NCBI RefSeq assembly: GCF_016107285.1
Contig: NZ_RCVQ01000007.1
Span: forward strand, 186,001-250,000
DNA: 64,000 nucleotides
Direction of reading: 5' to 3'
Source: Roseomonas sp. KE0001
GTDB lineage: Bacteria > Pseudomonadota > Alphaproteobacteria > Acetobacterales > Acetobacteraceae
The first letter of the stretch is position 1. Every line of letters starts with the position of its first letter. Shown here piece after piece: positions 17,304-26,074 of this stretch. The notes beneath the pieces were generated by a model. That model was not told the DNA's origin, did no database searches, and was given only the letters and a program-made list of their open reading frames with translations. A program made the position numbers and the translations under genes.

Positions 17304-19952
17304 TCAGTGCATCGCGGTGGCCTTGCGGCAGGCCTCCCGGAGCGCCGCCTCCAGCTCGTGCATGGCGAAGGGCTTGGCCAGGAAGACCAGGCCCCCGCGC
17401 AGCTCCGGAGGCAGGTCGATCGAGCTTTCGGCGTGGCCGCTGGCCAGCACCACCGGCAGCGCGGGATGCAGCGCCCTGGCCGCGCTGGCCAGCGCCAGCC
17501 CGCTCATGCCCGGCAGGCTGAGATCGGTGACCAGGACGGCGGGCGCCGGGTGGCTGCGCAGCCAGGCCAGCGCCGTCTCGCCGCGATCCGCCTCCTCTGG
17601 CACCAAGCCGAAGAGCTCTGCCATCTGCGCCAGGTTCATGCGGATCAGCGGATCGTCCTCGACCAGCAGCACGACCTCGCCCTCGGGCCAGCCCTCGGCC
17701 TGACCGGCCTCGCCCGCCGGCGCGGCGCCGCCCGCCCGGCCGGCCGGCGCGGCCAGCCGCGGCGAAGGCTCTTCAGACGGCTCCTTCGGCGGCTCCCCCG
17801 GCGGCCCTTCGGATGGACCGCCGGGAAGGGCGCGGCGGAGGTGCCGCGCCAGATCCTCCTGGCGATAGGGCTTGCTCAGCAACTGCACGCCGGGGTCCAG
17901 CCTGCCGTCATGGATGAGCGCGTCCGCGATATAGCCTGACGTATAGAGCACCTTCAGCCTCGGCATCATTTCGCAGGCCCGGCGCACCAGTTCCGGCGTG
18001 CGGATCGGCCCGGGCATGATCACATCGGTCAGCAGCAGGTCGACATGCAGCCCGCTCGACAGGACGGTCAGCGCGGCCGCAGCGTCCTCCGCCTTCAGCA
18101 CCCGGTAGCCGAGATGCCGCAGCATGTCGACCACCGCCTCGCGCACCTCGGCATCGTCCTCGACCACCAGGATGGTGCCCTGGCCGCTCGGCGCGGGCGC
18201 CGCCTCCTCCGGCGGTGCCTCCGGATCGGCCGCCGACAGGCTGCGCGGAAGATAGAGCCGGACCGCCGTGCCGTGTCCCGGCGCGCTGTGGATCCGCACA
18301 TGGCCGCCGGACTGCCGCACGAAGCCATAGACCTGCGGCAGGCCGAGCCCCGTGCCATGCCCCTCCGACTTGGTCGTGAAGAATGGCTCGAAGACACGCG
18401 CCAGCACCTCCGGCCCCATGCCGATGCCATTGTCCTCGACCGCGAGCAGCACGTGATCGCCCACCGGCGGATCCGCGCGCTCCCGGCCGCGGATCTCCTC
18501 CGCCGTGGCATTGGCCAGCAACAGGACCAGACGGCCTCCCTCCGGCATGGCGTCGCGCGCGTTGATGGCGAGGTTGAGCAGCGCGTTCTCGAGCTGCGCC
18601 GGGTCGATCCGCGTTGTCCAGAGGTCCGGCGCCACCCGCGTCTCCACGGCGATGCGTTCGCCGAGGGTGCGGCGCAGCAGTTCGGCGGTCTCCTCCACCA
18701 GCCGTCCGAGATGCAGGACGCGCGGCGCCAGCGGCTGCCGCCGGGCGAAGGCCAGGAGTTGCCGGGTGAGCTGCGCGCCGCGCTCGGTACCGGAGCGGGC
18801 ATGGCGCAGCTGCCGGCGCGCCGTCTCGCTGCCGCCGATCTGCATCGCCAGCAGATCGAGGTTGGTGCTGATCACCTGCAGCAGGTTGTTGAAGTCGTGC
18901 GCGATCCCGCCGGTGAGCTGGCCGATCGCCTCCATCCGCTGCACCTGGCGGGCGCGCTCCTCCTCCCGCTCCCGCCGCGTCACGTCGATGCAGGTCAGGA
19001 CGAATCCCCTCTCCGGCATCGGATTGCGATACACCTCCAGGATCCGCTCGCCCCGGCGCGCCGCCAGGGGCCCGGCCCGGCCCTCCCCCGCCAGGAAGAT
19101 CCCGGACGCGCCGGCGCCGCGCCCCAGTTCCAGAGCCTCGAAGGCGGCGCGGGGCGTGCCGGCGCGCATCAGCCCGGCCGGCAGGTCCAGCAGTTCGGCG
19201 CAGCGCCGGTTCCAGGCGACCAGGGCGTCCCCCGCATCGAAGGCGAGAATGCCTTCCTGGCTGCTCTCCAGCGTCGATTGCAGCACCGCGCTCTTGGCAT
19301 CGAGCGCCGCCTCGGCGAGGCGAAGCCGCCGGTTGCCGCGCATCATCAGCAGGCCTCCGCCCAGGATGATCGCCGCGGCCATCAGGAAGGCCACCACGCC
19401 CAGGAGCAGATTGCGCCGGTCGCCCGCCTCGGTGAGCGCGCTGCTCCTCTCCAGCTCCGCCCGCCGGGTCGCCAGCAGCTCGTCGATCAGGGACTGGATG
19501 GCCTGCGTGCCTTCGCGCCCGTCATCCTGCTGCATCCTGGCGCGCGCGGCCTCGAAGCCATCCCGGCGGACGATGGCGAGGCTGTGGGTCAGGGCATCCT
19601 GCCGCAGATCGGTCCATTCCTCCAGCCGCGCCACCAGGCTGCGTTCGCGCGGGCTGAGCGGCTCCATCCGGCGGAGCTCCGCCAGGCGGGGCGGGATCCG
19701 CCTCATCGCCGCCTCGTAGTCGCCGAGGTCGCCGGCCCGTTCGGTCAGGATGAAGCCGCGCAGGCTGGTCTCGGCATCGTGCAGGTCGGACCACAGGGAA
19801 CGCGCCACGTCGGCGGCACGGAAGCTGCGCCGGTGGGCCTCCCGCATGTCCCGGAGCTGTTCGCTCCACTGCGCCATGAGCAGGGCGCTGAGCGAGAGGC
19901 CCAGAAGCGCCACCGCGCAGGCCAGAACCGGCAGGCGCCGCCGAAGCTGCAT
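17304..19952 (-). CDS. CHASE3-PAS hybrid sensor histidine kinase with two receiver domains
   Basis: The start at 19952 (MQLRRRLPVLACAVALLG) has GGGAG 7 nt upstream and gives 882 residues. Order of parts: membrane segment about 8-28; periplasmic CHASE3-like domain (LWSDLHDAETSLRGFILTE); second membrane segment about 182-204; PAS-like domain starting near STLESSQEGILAFD; kinase domain with H352 in GGIAHDFNNLLQV; ATPase boxes NLAINARDAM, VEDNGIGMG and GHGTGLGLPQVYGF. Then receiver 1 (D643 in LLTDVIMPGP), a Pro/Glu-rich linker, and receiver 2 (D810 in VTDLSLPGMSG). No response-regulator gene is adjacent, so phosphate probably goes to an unlinked partner. The signal sensed is unknown. Confidence 0.9.
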   Translation of the reverse strand: MQLRRRLPVLACAVALLGLSLSALLMAQWSEQLRDMREAHRRSFRAADVARSLWSDLHDAETSLRGFILTERAGDLGDYEAAMRRIPPRLAELRRMEPLSPRERSLVARLEEWTDLRQDALTHSLAIVRRDGFEAARARMQQDDGREGTQAIQSLIDELLATRRAELERSSALTEAGDRRNLLLGVVAFLMAAAIILGGGLLMMRGNRRLRLAEAALDAKSAVLQSTLESSQEGILAFDAGDALVAWNRRCAELLDLPAGLMRAGTPRAAFEALELGRGAGASGIFLAGEGRAGPLAARRGERILEVYRNPMPERGFVLTCIDVTRREREEERARQVQRMEAIGQLTGGIAHDFNNLLQVISTNLDLLAMQIGGSETARRQLRHARSGTERGAQLTRQLLAFARRQPLAPRVLHLGRLVEETAELLRRTLGERIAVETRVAPDLWTTRIDPAQLENALLNLAINARDAMPEGGRLVLLLANATAEEIRGRERADPPVGDHVLLAVEDNGIGMGPEVLARVFEPFFTTKSEGHGTGLGLPQVYGFVRQSGGHVRIHSAPGHGTAVRLYLPRSLSAADPEAPPEEAAPAPSGQGTILVVEDDAEVREAVVDMLRHLGYRVLKAEDAAAALTVLSSGLHVDLLLTDVIMPGPIRTPELVRRACEMMPRLKVLYTSGYIADALIHDGRLDPGVQLLSKPYRQEDLARHLRRALPGGPSEGPPGEPPKEPSEEPSPRLAAPAGRAGGAAPAGEAGQAEGWPEGEVVLLVEDDPLIRMNLAQMAELFGLVPEEADRGETALAWLRSHPAPAVLVTDLSLPGMSGLALASAARALHPALPVVLASGHAESSIDLPPELRGGLVFLAKPFAMHELEAALREACRKATAMH

Positions 19953-20080
19953 GGCTGTCTCCCGTTGGGCGGTCGAACCGGCCGGCCGCATCTTGCCGTT
20001 CCGGCGCCGGGGCGTCCATGCCTTCCCGCCACCCGCGGCTTCGGCCACCCTGGCGCCCTTTCGAGGCAGAGGAGAGTCGC

Positions 20081-21268
20081 ATGAGCGATCTGGAATCCCG
20101 CATCGCGGCCTGGCTGGCCGGGCGCCAGCAGGAGATGCTGGACGAGCTGGAGGCCATGGTGAACACCGATGGCGGCAGCTACGACAAGGCCGGGGTCGAT
20201 GCGGTGGGCGAGCGCGTGAAGGCGTTCTGCGGCCGCCACGCCATTCCCGTCGAGGTGATCCCCGGCCGCGATTACGGCGACTGCCTGCGCGCCACCGTGG
20301 CCGGAGAGGCGGCGGGGGCCGGCGGCGCTGGCAATGCGCGGCGCAACATCGTGCTGATGGGTCACCGCGACACCGTCTTTCCCAAGGGCGAGCCGGCGCG
20401 CCGGCCCTTCCGCGTCGAGGGCGGCATCGCCACCGGCCCGGGCGTCTGCGACATGAAGGCGGGACTGGTGCAGAACATGTTCGTCCTGGCCGCCTTCCAG
20501 GCCTGCGGCGGGGCGCCGGGACCGCTGGTCGGGCTGTTCACGGGGGATGAGGAGATCGGCTCGCCGGAAGGGCGGCCGGTGATCGAGGCCGAGGCGCGGC
20601 AGGCCCGCGTGGTCTTCAACAGCGAGCCCGGCCGGCCCTCGGGCGGCGTGGTGACCGGTCGCAAGGGCGGCGTCTTCATGGTGATGGACATCGCCGGCAA
20701 GGCCGCGCATTCCGGCGGCAACTTCGAGGCCGGCATCAGCGCCATCGAGGAGCTGGCCTGCAAGGTGCGGGCGATCCATGCGCTGACCGACCTGGCGCGC
20801 GGCATCACCCTGAATGTCGGGCTGGTCTCGGGCGGGCAGAGCGTCAACACCGTCGCGCCCTGGGCGCAGGGGCAGATCGATCTGCGCTATGTCGAGCCCG
20901 CCGACCGCGACATGGTGATGGGCCGCATCCACGAGATCGTGGAGCGGAGCTTCGTCCCCGGCACCAGCGCCCGACTGTCGATCAAGGGCGAGTTCCTGCC
21001 GCTGGCCCGGAACGCCGGCACCGAGGCGGCCTTCGAACTCTACCGGGCGGCGGCGGCCGACAGCGGCTTCGAGACGGCGGGCGAGTTCACCGGCGGCTGC
21101 GCCGACAGCGGCTTCACCGCCGCCCAGGGCGCGCCGACGCTCTGCGCCGTCGGGCCGGTCGGCGGCAAGGCGCACAGCCCCGAGGAGTATCTGGAGGTCG
21201 CGAGCATGGTGCCTCGGGCCCAGGCGCTGGCGCGGGCGATCCTGCGGCTGGAGGCGGCGAACCTCTGA
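20081..21268 (+). CDS. M20-family peptidase, glutamate carboxypeptidase (CPG2-like)
   Basis: A 395-residue zinc hydrolase with a strong GAGGCAGAGGAGAG ribosome site before the ATG at 20081. Metal-site motifs are visible: MGHRDTVFPKGEPARRP, then GVCDMKAGLVQN, and GDEEIGSPEGR with the catalytic and metal-binding acids. These match the carboxypeptidase G2 subgroup, which removes C-terminal glutamate from folates and peptides. A dimerisation lid domain occupies the middle (GKAAHSGGNFEAGISAIEEL). No signal peptide is seen. It is divergent from the kinase gene; a 128-nt gap separates the starts. Confidence 0.9.
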   Translation: MSDLESRIAAWLAGRQQEMLDELEAMVNTDGGSYDKAGVDAVGERVKAFCGRHAIPVEVIPGRDYGDCLRATVAGEAAGAGGAGNARRNIVLMGHRDTVFPKGEPARRPFRVEGGIATGPGVCDMKAGLVQNMFVLAAFQACGGAPGPLVGLFTGDEEIGSPEGRPVIEAEARQARVVFNSEPGRPSGGVVTGRKGGVFMVMDIAGKAAHSGGNFEAGISAIEELACKVRAIHALTDLARGITLNVGLVSGGQSVNTVAPWAQGQIDLRYVEPADRDMVMGRIHEIVERSFVPGTSARLSIKGEFLPLARNAGTEAAFELYRAAAADSGFETAGEFTGGCADSGFTAAQGAPTLCAVGPVGGKAHSPEEYLEVASMVPRAQALARAILRLEAANL

Positions 21269-21301
21269 ACCGCCGGCCCTGTGGCCCGGCCGGGCGGCAC
21301 C

Positions 21302-22921
21302 TCACCCGGTGCCGGCCGCCTGGCCGCAGCCCTCGCCCTGGCGGCGATAGACCTGCAGCCCATCGACCACGGCGATCTGCCGGTAGCGGGCCCAGACGGC
21401 GGCGAAGCCGGCATTCGCCTGGGACAGGATGGCGGGGTAGTTCATCGCCTCCCCTCGCCGGTCCACCACGACGAGGTCCGGGCAGCCCTCCATGAAGTCC
21501 TGCACCACCCAGTGGCGGATCGGCCATTCCTCCGGCGCCACGCCGTCCTGTCGCGCCTTCCAGATCTCGCCGCGCAGCGCCCACATGGAATCGAAGCGCG
21601 AGGCCCAGGTCACGTTGGTGTCGTTGATCACCGGAAAGCCGAGGCCGATCCATTCGGAGAAGGCGACGTAGCTGCGCACCTTCTCGCGCCGGATCAGCCG
21701 CTCCAGCCGGACCTCCGTGGTGGTGTCCGGCTCCACCGCGAGCACCAGGCGCTCATAGAGGCGGCCGGAGGTCTGCGCGGCGAAAAGCGTCAGGGGCGCC
21801 AGGGCGGCCAGCAGCAGGACGGGCCGCAGACGCGCCGCGCCGGCGCCGCGCCGCAACGCCTCGATGACCCAGCAGAGCAGCGCGAAGGTCACCATCATCA
21901 GGGCGGGGATGCGGTGGTAGAACCAGTTCTTGCCGTCCAGAAACATGACGATCGTGGCGGCGGCGGCGAAGCCGGTCAGGACCAGCAGCAGGCTGAACAG
22001 CGGATCGCGCCGCGGCGTCACCGCCAGCAGCAGGGCACAGACGGCAAGGCCGGCCAGCAGCAGGCGCGATTCCCGCAGCAGCACCCAGAAACTGGAATCC
22101 GTGCCGCCATAGAGGGTCAGCGCCAGCGGCACGGCGCGCTCCACGAAGGCGGGATAGAAGACCAGGATGCTGGCCGCGTAGAGCCCGGCGACGGCGAAGG
22201 CGGCGATCGGCGAGAAGCGGATGCGGAAGCCCCGATGCAGCCAGCCGGCCAGCTCGATCACCGCCAGCCCCAGCAGATAGCGCGGCTTCAGGGCGCAGCC
22301 CAGCCCCGCCAGCGCCCCGGCGCCGAGCGCGAGGCCACGCCGGACCGGCAGGCCTTCCAGCTTGCGGACCAGCAGCGCCAGATGCGGCAGCACGGCGATG
22401 ACCATGAGGTGCTCGCGCTGGCCGAACTCCACACCGGGCATGGCGAGCAGCACGCAGGCGATGGCCGCGAAGGTCGCCACCGGCTGGGCGAAAAGCGGCG
22501 CCACGCCCCGCAGCAGCCGCGCCGTGCCCCAGGCCGAGCCGAGGGCGGCGGCGGCGAAGAGCGGCAGCGCCACCTGCTTGGCGGTGAGCCCGAGCGCATC
22601 GGCGATCATCACCGGGATGGCGCTGACCCAGACGATCAGCGGCGGATTGACCTCGACGATGTCGATGTAGAGCTCCTCGCCGCGCAGCCATTGCCGGGCC
22701 ACCCAGAGCAGCCAGGCGACGTCGTCCTTCATCGGCGAACGGAGCAGGGCGAAGAGCACGAGGCCGAGGGTCGCGCCCACCAGGCCCAGGCAGATCCAGC
22801 GCAGCCGCGTGTCATCCCGCAGGCGTTGCTCGCCGCGAGGAAGCTCCCCTGGCGCGCCCGGCAAGCTGTAACTCACGTCACCAACCCCCTGTCGCCCCTC
22901 GGGGCTTCGATTCGCGGCCAT
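21302..22921 (-). CDS. Polytopic membrane protein, probable family-39-like glycosyltransferase
   Basis: A 539-residue membrane protein with about ten hydrophobic segments and a soluble C-terminal domain of roughly 140 residues (from LVLAVEPDTTTEVRLERL). The loop after the first span reads SPMKDDVAWLLWVARQWLRG followed by an acidic pair and VNPPLIVW. Such an Asp-containing first loop is typical of polyprenyl-phosphate-dependent GT39/ArnT-like transferases that modify cell-surface glycans. I recognise the fold only weakly. The ATG at 22921 has no ribosome site; a GTG at 22876 has AGGGGG 8 nt upstream and may be the real start, removing 15 residues. Confidence 0.7.
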   Translation of the reverse strand: MAANRSPEGRQGVGDVSYSLPGAPGELPRGEQRLRDDTRLRWICLGLVGATLGLVLFALLRSPMKDDVAWLLWVARQWLRGEELYIDIVEVNPPLIVWVSAIPVMIADALGLTAKQVALPLFAAAALGSAWGTARLLRGVAPLFAQPVATFAAIACVLLAMPGVEFGQREHLMVIAVLPHLALLVRKLEGLPVRRGLALGAGALAGLGCALKPRYLLGLAVIELAGWLHRGFRIRFSPIAAFAVAGLYAASILVFYPAFVERAVPLALTLYGGTDSSFWVLLRESRLLLAGLAVCALLLAVTPRRDPLFSLLLVLTGFAAAATIVMFLDGKNWFYHRIPALMMVTFALLCWVIEALRRGAGAARLRPVLLLAALAPLTLFAAQTSGRLYERLVLAVEPDTTTEVRLERLIRREKVRSYVAFSEWIGLGFPVINDTNVTWASRFDSMWALRGEIWKARQDGVAPEEWPIRHWVVQDFMEGCPDLVVVDRRGEAMNYPAILSQANAGFAAVWARYRQIAVVDGLQVYRRQGEGCGQAAGTG

Positions 22922-23001
22922 GCGGCGGCAGCCCGATGGCTAAGCTCTCATTTTGGTGAGATTGCGGCATAAAGTGGAAAAAGGCGAGGGCGATGCGGGG
23001 C

Positions 23002-24639
23002 TCAGGCCGCCCGCTCGGCCAGGGGCCGGTCCAGCAGGCTGCGCGCCACCGCCTCGGCCGTCCGGATGCCGTCCACGCCGGCGGAGAGGATGCCGCCGGC
23101 ATAGCCCGCCCCTTCCCCGGCCGGGAACAGGCCCTGCGTGTTCAGGCTCTGCCCGTCCGCCCCGCGGCGGACGCGCACCGGAGAAGAGGTCCGGGTCTCG
23201 ACGCCGGTCAGCACGGCGTCCGCCCGGGCGTAGCCGCGGATCTGCCGGTCGAAGGCCGGGATCGCCTCGCGGATGGCGGCCACCGCGTAGTCCGGCAGGC
23301 AGGCGGCGAGGTCGGTCGGCGTCACACCCGGCCTGTAGGACGGGATGACCTCGCCGAGCGCCGTGGAGGGCCGCCCGGCCAGGAAGTCGCCCACCGTCTG
23401 CGCCGGCGCGCGATAGTCGCCGCCGCCGGCCTCGAAGGCCAGCTCCTCCAGCCGCTGCTGCAGCGCGATGCCGGCCAGCGGCCCGCCGGGATAGTCGCGT
23501 TCCGGCTCGATGCCGACGACGATGGCGGCATTGGCGTTGCGCTCGGCGCGGGAATACTGGCTCATGCCATTGGTGACGACACGGCCCGGCTCGCTGGCCG
23601 CGGCCACCACCGTGCCGCCCGGGCACATGCAGAAGCTGTAGACCGAGCGGCCGTCGCGGCCGTGATGCACCAGCTTGTAGTCGGCGGCGCCCAGCGTCCG
23701 GTTCCCCGCGAAATCGCCGAAGCGGCAGCGGTCGATCATCCCCTGCGGATGCTCGATCCGGAAGCCGATGGAGAAGGGCTTGGCCTCCAGGTAGACGCCG
23801 CGCGCCTGCAACATCGCGAAGCTGTCGCGCGCGCTGTGGCCGAGGGCCAGCACCACATGGTCGGCCCCGATCCGCTCGCCGCTCTCCAGCACCACGCCGC
23901 GCACCTGCCGCGCGCCGCCGCGCGTCTCGATCTCGAGGTCCGTCACCTTGCTCTGGAAGCGGTACTCGCCGCCCAGCTTCTCGATCGTCGCGCGCATGCT
24001 CTCGACCATCGTCACCAGGCGGAAGGTGCCGATATGCGGCTTGGAGACGGTCAGGATCTCCTCCGGCGCGCCGGCCCTGACGAACTCCTCCAGCACCTTG
24101 CGGCCGTGATGCTGCGGGTCCTTGATCTGGCTGTAGAGCTTGCCGTCGGAGAAGGTGCCGGCGCCGCCCTCGCCGAACTGCACGTTGCTCTCCGGGTTCA
24201 GCACCGACCTGCGCCACAGGCCCCAGGTGTCCTTCGTGCGCTCGCGCACCACCTTGCCGCGCTCCAGGATGATGGGACGGAAGCCCATCTGCGCGAGCAC
24301 CAGCCCGGCCAGCAGACCGCAGGGCCCGGCGCCCACGACCAGCGGACGGTTGGCGAACCCCTCGGGCGCGCGTCCCACGAAGCGGTAGCGCATGTCCGGG
24401 CTGGGGCCGATCTGGCGGTCCCCCGCGTGCCGGCGCAGCACCGCGGCCTCGTCGCTTAAGGTCAGGTCCAGGGTGTAGATCAGCTGGATGTCGGACTTCC
24501 GCCGGGCGTCGTAGCCGCGGCGGAACACCTCCAGGCCGAGCAGCTCGGCCTCCGGGATCGCGAGCCGCGCCAGGACGGCGGCGCGCAGCGCCTCCGGCGG
24601 GTGGTCGAGCGGCAGCTTCAGTTCGGTCAGGCGCAGCAT
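23002..24639 (-). CDS. FAD-dependent dehydrogenase of the COG2509 type
   Basis: The start at 24639 (MLRLTELKLPLDHP) gives 545 residues. An N-terminal domain of about 85 residues (RGYDARRKSDIQLIYTLDL) precedes the dinucleotide fold VVGAGPCGLLAGLVLAQMG. Then come GGAGTFSDGKLYSQIKD and a C-terminal FAD-closing segment FPAGEGAGYAGGILSAGVDG. This architecture is that of the large uncharacterised flavoprotein family related to BaiN/HI0933-like proteins. Function is unknown. The protein is cytoplasmic, with several cysteines (SFCMCPGG). It is on the same strand as its neighbours but separated by 80 and 252 nt, so may be monocistronic. Confidence 0.82.
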   Translation of the reverse strand: MLRLTELKLPLDHPPEALRAAVLARLAIPEAELLGLEVFRRGYDARRKSDIQLIYTLDLTLSDEAAVLRRHAGDRQIGPSPDMRYRFVGRAPEGFANRPLVVGAGPCGLLAGLVLAQMGFRPIILERGKVVRERTKDTWGLWRRSVLNPESNVQFGEGGAGTFSDGKLYSQIKDPQHHGRKVLEEFVRAGAPEEILTVSKPHIGTFRLVTMVESMRATIEKLGGEYRFQSKVTDLEIETRGGARQVRGVVLESGERIGADHVVLALGHSARDSFAMLQARGVYLEAKPFSIGFRIEHPQGMIDRCRFGDFAGNRTLGAADYKLVHHGRDGRSVYSFCMCPGGTVVAAASEPGRVVTNGMSQYSRAERNANAAIVVGIEPERDYPGGPLAGIALQQRLEELAFEAGGGDYRAPAQTVGDFLAGRPSTALGEVIPSYRPGVTPTDLAACLPDYAVAAIREAIPAFDRQIRGYARADAVLTGVETRTSSPVRVRRGADGQSLNTQGLFPAGEGAGYAGGILSAGVDGIRTAEAVARSLLDRPLAERAA

Positions 24640-24891
24640 GGCACGGTTCTTCCGGATGGGGCGGGATCGATCCGCCAAGGGAAGGGCACGGGGGGAAGGG
24701 CAGCGGCGTCCTATAGGCGAAAGCGGCCGGGCTTCGCCAGGATTTCACCCCCGCTCCCGCCGCGCTCCGGGCAGGCCGGACCATCATGACCGGCGAGCCC
24801 TGCCGCGATTCCACCGTCCTTCCGCGCATCGCGTCGCGGGCGGCGCCCATCGGGCCTCACCGATGCGGCGGAGCTCGAAGGCGCGTCCGTA

Positions 24892-26028
24892 TCACCCCGC
24901 GACGACGCGCAGCGCCGCGCAGACCGTCTCCACCTGCCGGTCGGTCAACTCGGGGTGGATCGGCAGGCTGAGCACCTCGCGGCTGGCCAGCTCGGTCTCG
25001 GCGCAGCCCGAGGGGCCGACCGGCGTGCGGCCGAGATAGGCCTCCTGCAGATGCACCGGCACCGGGTAGTGGATGCCCGTGCCGATGCCCAGCGCCCGCA
25101 GCCGCGCCGCCAGCTCGTCCCGCTGCGGGCTGCGGATGACGTACTGATGATAGACATGCTCGACATTGGCCCGGCGGACCGGCGCGGCGATGGCCGAGCC
25201 GGCCAGGGCGGCGTCATAGGCCGCGGCGATCTCCCGGCGGCGCGCATTGCCCGCGGCCAGCAGCGGAAGGCGGACGCGCAGCACGGCGGCCTGGATCTCG
25301 TCCAGCCGGCTGTTCACGCCGATGGCGTCCGAGATGTAGCGCCGCTTCCAGCCGTATTGCCGGATGGCGGCGATGTTCCCCGCCAGCTCCTCGTCCCGCG
25401 TCGCCAGGATGCCGGCATCGCCGAGCGCGGCCAGGTTCTTGGTGGGATAGAGGCTGAAGGCGGCGGCGTCGCCCAGCGTGCCGACCATCCGCCCGTCGAT
25501 CCGCGCGCCATGCGCCTGGGCGCAGTCCTCGATGACGACGACGCCGTGCGCCCGGCAGGCCGCCATGATCGGCGTCATGTCGCAGGGATGGCCGTAGAGG
25601 TGCACCGGGATCACGGCGCGGATCGGCGGCAGGCCCGGCGGCGGGTCCTCCAGCACGGCGGCCAGTTCCTCGGGGTCCATGCCGTAGGTGTCGGGGTCGA
25701 TGTCGATCAGCAGCGGTGTCGCCCCGGTCATCTCGATGGCGGCGACCGTGGCGACGGCGGTGTGCGATACGGTGACCACGCTCATCCCCGGCCCGATGCC
25801 GAGGCCGCGCAGGATCAGCATCAGCGCGTCGGTGCCATTGGCGCAGCCGACGGCGCGCGGCAGGCCCAGCCATTCGGCGAACTCCCGCTCGAAGGCCGCG
25901 CCTTCCGAGCCCAGGATGTACCAGCCGGACTGCAGCACGCGGCCGACGGCGGCATCGATCGCCGGCTGCTGGGCGCGGTAGGCGGCGCCCGGGTCTGCCT
26001 GGGGAACGGTGATCACGGGCACGTCCAT
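24892..26028 (-). CDS. DegT/DnrJ/EryC1/StrS-family sugar aminotransferase
   Basis: The start at 26028 (MDVPVITVPQADPG) has GAGGAGA upstream and gives 378 residues. The PLP lysine is K197 in AAFSLYPTKNLAALGD; VVIEDCAQAHGA supplies the PLP-binding acid, and GCANGTDALMLILRGLG the phosphate loop. This family transaminates keto-sugars bound to nucleotides, giving amino sugars for surface polysaccharides. The SLYPTKNLAALGD form resembles the FdtB/QdtB 3-aminotransferase branch. It is 46 nt behind an epimerase/dehydratase-like gene on the same strand, so the two probably serve one sugar pathway. The nucleotide and position of amination are unknown. Confidence 0.9.
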   Translation of the reverse strand: MDVPVITVPQADPGAAYRAQQPAIDAAVGRVLQSGWYILGSEGAAFEREFAEWLGLPRAVGCANGTDALMLILRGLGIGPGMSVVTVSHTAVATVAAIEMTGATPLLIDIDPDTYGMDPEELAAVLEDPPPGLPPIRAVIPVHLYGHPCDMTPIMAACRAHGVVVIEDCAQAHGARIDGRMVGTLGDAAAFSLYPTKNLAALGDAGILATRDEELAGNIAAIRQYGWKRRYISDAIGVNSRLDEIQAAVLRVRLPLLAAGNARRREIAAAYDAALAGSAIAAPVRRANVEHVYHQYVIRSPQRDELAARLRALGIGTGIHYPVPVHLQEAYLGRTPVGPSGCAETELASREVLSLPIHPELTDRQVETVCAALRVVAG

Positions 26029-26074
26029 CGGCCCATCTCCTCGGCGCGGCCGCTCGGCCGGCAGTGACAGTTGG

